From the NCBI RefSeq assembly GCF_003412465.1, contig NZ_QTJV01000021.1, positions 1 through 64,000 on the forward strand: a stretch of 64,000 nucleotides of DNA, given 5' to 3'. This DNA comes from Chitinophaga silvisoli (GTDB lineage: Bacteria; Bacteroidota; Bacteroidia; Chitinophagales; Chitinophagaceae). Position 1 is the stretch's first letter; each line of letters starts with the position of its first letter. Below, piece by piece: positions 61,963-64,000 of the stretch. Both the position numbers and the translations under genes were made by a program. The notes below the pieces were generated by a model. It ran no database searches and had not been told where the DNA came from. It worked only from the letters and a program-made list of their open reading frames with translations.

Positions 61963-64000
61963 TTATATTTTGCTGGCGAGGATTTCTTTGATCTCTCCGT
62001 TTACTTTAATCTTTACTTTTTGAGCTACCGGCGATGTGACCCGGTAGCTAATGACCTGTCCATTCTTCCAGGCAAAGTCTACCGTAAAATTCCCGCGTGC
62101 TTTCAGGCCTTTTACAGTCCCTTCTTCCTTCCAGTGATCAGGAATAGCCGGCAGCAGGTTGATAAAGCCTGCATGGCTCTGTAAAAGCATTTCCGCTATC
62201 CCGGCTGTAGCACCGAAATTGCCGTCTATCTGAAAAGGCGGCCCGGCTGATAGCATGTTGGGGTACACGCCACCACCGGCACCGTAGTTAATATCAGTTT
62301 TGAATGTAGGTTTCAAAATCTCTTTCAGCAGTTTGAAGGAACGGTTTCCATCCTGCAATCTAGCCCAGAACAGGAGTTTATAGGCAATTGTCCAGCTAGG
62401 TCCGTCATCCCCTCTTACTTCCAGTGTCTTCTTTGCAGCTGCCGCCAGGTCAGGTGTATTTTCTGCCGTAATCAATGCTGCCGGGTACAATCCCCACAAG
62501 TGAGAAATATGCCGGTGCTGCGGATCTGTTTCTTTATAGTCCTCCAGCCATTCCATGATCCTGCCGTCTTTTGAAATAACGCCCGCAGGTGGAAGCTGTT
62601 TGATCTTAGCAGCCAGCTCACGACTCAAAGCGGTATCCCTGCCCAATACCCCCGCTGCGGTTATCACGTCGTTGAACAGGTCACGCACGATCTGGTTGTC
62701 GATCGTAGCACCTATACAAATACTTGCATGATGGCCATTCGGCAGGAAAAAGGAATTCTCCGGTGAGGAGGAGGGCGACATCACCAGCCACCCTGTTTTA
62801 TCATCCTTTATCAACAGAGAATTATAAAACACGGCTGCACCCTTTATCACAGGATAGATCTCCTGCAGGTAGTGCTTATCTTTTGTGAATGCATAATGCT
62901 CCCACAGGTTATTACACAACCAGCCGGAACCCGATTTTGTTGCTCCCCAGGAAGCACTTTCTCCTGGCTCTGTAAAGCCCCATATGTTGGTGATCACATG
63001 TGCCACCCAACCTGGTGCATTGTAATAAGCCTTTGCGCTGCGTGCACCCGGTACTACCAATCCCTTCACCAATTCTGCCAATGGCAGGTTCAGTTCTGAG
63101 AGATTTGACACCTCTACCGGCCAGTGATTCATCTGCACATTTACATCCAGGTGATAGTCCCCGTTCCAGGGTGTCTGTACCTGGTTCGCCCATAAACCCT
63201 GCAGGTTCGGTGGCAATAACCCCGGCCGGGTACTGCAGATAGACAGGTAACGGCCGAACTGGTAGAACAATACAGCCAGCTCATTGTCCGCTGCAGGATT
63301 GTTATAAAATGCGGCCAGTCTTTTATCCGTTGGTTCTTCCAATCCTTTTCCCAGGTATAGCTGTACGCGGTTAAACAATCGCCCGTATTTACTGATATGC
63401 TGTTGGCGCTCGCTTGCAAATGGCTTTGCCATGGCGGTCTTCATGACCCTGGCAATCCGCTGCCTGAACCCTGCATCTTTGTAAGATGTACCTGCAGAGA
63501 GATACAGGATGACCTCCGTTGCATTTTTAATGATCAATGCTTGATCTGTTGTCGTCAAAGTTCCCCCCTTCAGCAAAGCTTTCACATCCGCTTCATACTC
63601 CATTCCCTTACCATCAATGCCATTGTCCAGTTGTCCGGATAATATAAGTGTCCCTGCCGATGTATGCGTAGTACCTCTTTCCGCACGACTCATCGTCACC
63701 CTGCAGGAAAGCTTTCCCGGCGCATCAGCAGTTAGTCTTACAATACTGATATCATCATCAAAACTCGTGAGGTATTCTCTGCGGTACGTCACCCCGTCTA
63801 CGGTATAGGTACAGGTGGCCAGTCCCTGCTGCAGGGAGAGTTTTCGTTCATACTTCGCAGGTACTCCATGATCAAACTGAATCTGCAATTCACCCATCGT
63901 CTGGTAACAACCAAATGGCACACTCCCGGATCCCTTCCCGGTACAGATAAAGTCCTTGTCCATCAATGCCTGCGCTTCATCATTCTTCCCTTCTTTCAGC
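61963..64000 (-). CDS. GH95 alpha-L-fucosidase, 5' part beyond the window
   Basis: The frame is open to the right edge; an ATG at 63966 lies inside the protein, because LKEGKNDEAQALMDKDF, typical of the GH95 N-terminal domain, continues upstream to base 64000. About 679 residues are visible of ~800. Motifs: YQTMGELQIQF, PGLLPPNLQGLWANQVQTPWNGDYHLDVNVQMNHWPVEVSNL (substrate site), GWVAHVITNIWGFTEPG, MSPSSSPENSF and the C-terminal FQIDGNFGATAGIAEMLLQSHAG. GH95 enzymes remove alpha-1,2-linked L-fucose (some relatives galactose) from glycans such as xyloglucan or pectin side chains with inversion. It heads the visible fucose operon. Confidence 0.93.
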   Translation of the reverse strand, partial: LKEGKNDEAQALMDKDFICTGKGSGSVPFGCYQTMGELQIQFDHGVPAKYERKLSLQQGLATCTYTVDGVTYRREYLTSFDDDISIVRLTADAPGKLSCRVTMSRAERGTTHTSAGTLILSGQLDNGIDGKGMEYEADVKALLKGGTLTTTDQALIIKNATEVILYLSAGTSYKDAGFRQRIARVMKTAMAKPFASERQQHISKYGRLFNRVQLYLGKGLEEPTDKRLAAFYNNPAADNELAVLFYQFGRYLSICSTRPGLLPPNLQGLWANQVQTPWNGDYHLDVNVQMNHWPVEVSNLSELNLPLAELVKGLVVPGARSAKAYYNAPGWVAHVITNIWGFTEPGESASWGATKSGSGWLCNNLWEHYAFTKDKHYLQEIYPVIKGAAVFYNSLLIKDDKTGWLVMSPSSSPENSFFLPNGHHASICIGATIDNQIVRDLFNDVITAAGVLGRDTALSRELAAKIKQLPPAGVISKDGRIMEWLEDYKETDPQHRHISHLWGLYPAALITAENTPDLAAAAKKTLEVRGDDGPSWTIAYKLLFWARLQDGNRSFKLLKEILKPTFKTDINYGAGGGVYPNMLSAGPPFQIDGNFGATAGIAEMLLQSHAGFINLLPAIPDHWKEEGTVKGLKARGNFTVDFAWKNGQVISYRVTSPVAQKVKIKVNGEIKEILASKI

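Noticed and set aside
63966..63966. ATG at 63966 as the GH95 start
   Set aside because: GH95 N-terminal domain sequence continues upstream to the window edge, and no signal peptide follows this ATG.
1..64000. CRISPR arrays, rRNA genes, riboswitches, phage genes
   Set aside because: No regularly spaced repeats, rRNA motifs, known aptamer patterns, integrase, terminase or capsid-like proteins were seen.

Overview
The window looks like the chromosome of a Bacteroidota bacterium, most likely a Chitinophaga-type member of the Chitinophagaceae. Evidence: two SusC/SusD outer-membrane pairs, a FecR/ECF-sigma regulator pair, a reg_prop (two-component propeller) sensor kinase, LytS/LytR-type signalling, TAnnTTTG-type promoter boxes, few Shine-Dalgarno sequences, and glycoside hydrolases of families GH3, GH15-like, GH27/36-like, GH95 and GH105. 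Genus is inference; no rRNA gene is present.

Layout. 1-860: decayed coding remnants and a ~100-bp dispersed repeat. 908-3174: a Crp/Fnr regulator and ilvD (dihydroxy-acid dehydratase). 3272-7670: an intact tRNA-Ser(UGA), followed by two ~160-bp direct repeats that each end in a copy of the tRNA 3' end and bracket about 4 kb of redox genes (two SDRs, a FrnE/DsbA-type protein, a DoxX-like membrane protein, an HxlR regulator). 7721-11575: a divergent HxlR/quinone-reductase pair, a broken DsbA-family gene and a short UvrA paralogue. 11852-18193: a secreted HExxH protein, a LytS/LytR pair, a transglutaminase-like protein, a flavin/PLP-oxidase-fold protein and a tandem NTF2-like protein.

18732-33937 is a polysaccharide-utilization locus: GH105, SusC and SusD on the + strand; GH15-like, GH3, sensor kinase and AraC-type response regulator on the - strand. 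The regulator, normally one hybrid (HTCS) polypeptide, is split in two here. 34225-41668 is an RND efflux system (TolC, adaptor, pump) with two DUF2892-type membrane proteins, a rhodanese and a cysteine-containing Crp/Fnr regulator. Three near-identical GTAAC-N4-GTTAC palindromes precede its transcription units. 41821-53409 (- strand) is a sigma/FecR-controlled SusCD operon whose downstream genes are a lipoprotein resembling a metallopeptidase that has lost its zinc motif, a TlpA-type thioredoxin, a second thioredoxin and a trypsin-like protease. 53653-54482: a DUF2975/Xre pair. 54579-64000 (- strand): an amidohydrolase, then an apparent fucose operon read from the right edge: GH95 alpha-L-fucosidase (cut by the window end), fuconate dehydratase, SSS symporter, SDR, and an alpha-galactosidase-like enzyme.

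No CRISPR array, rRNA gene, transposase, integrase or phage gene was seen. The least explained structures are the tRNA-derived direct repeats with co-varying hairpins, the efflux/rhodanese regulon with its repeated operator, and the SusCD-thioredoxin-protease operon.
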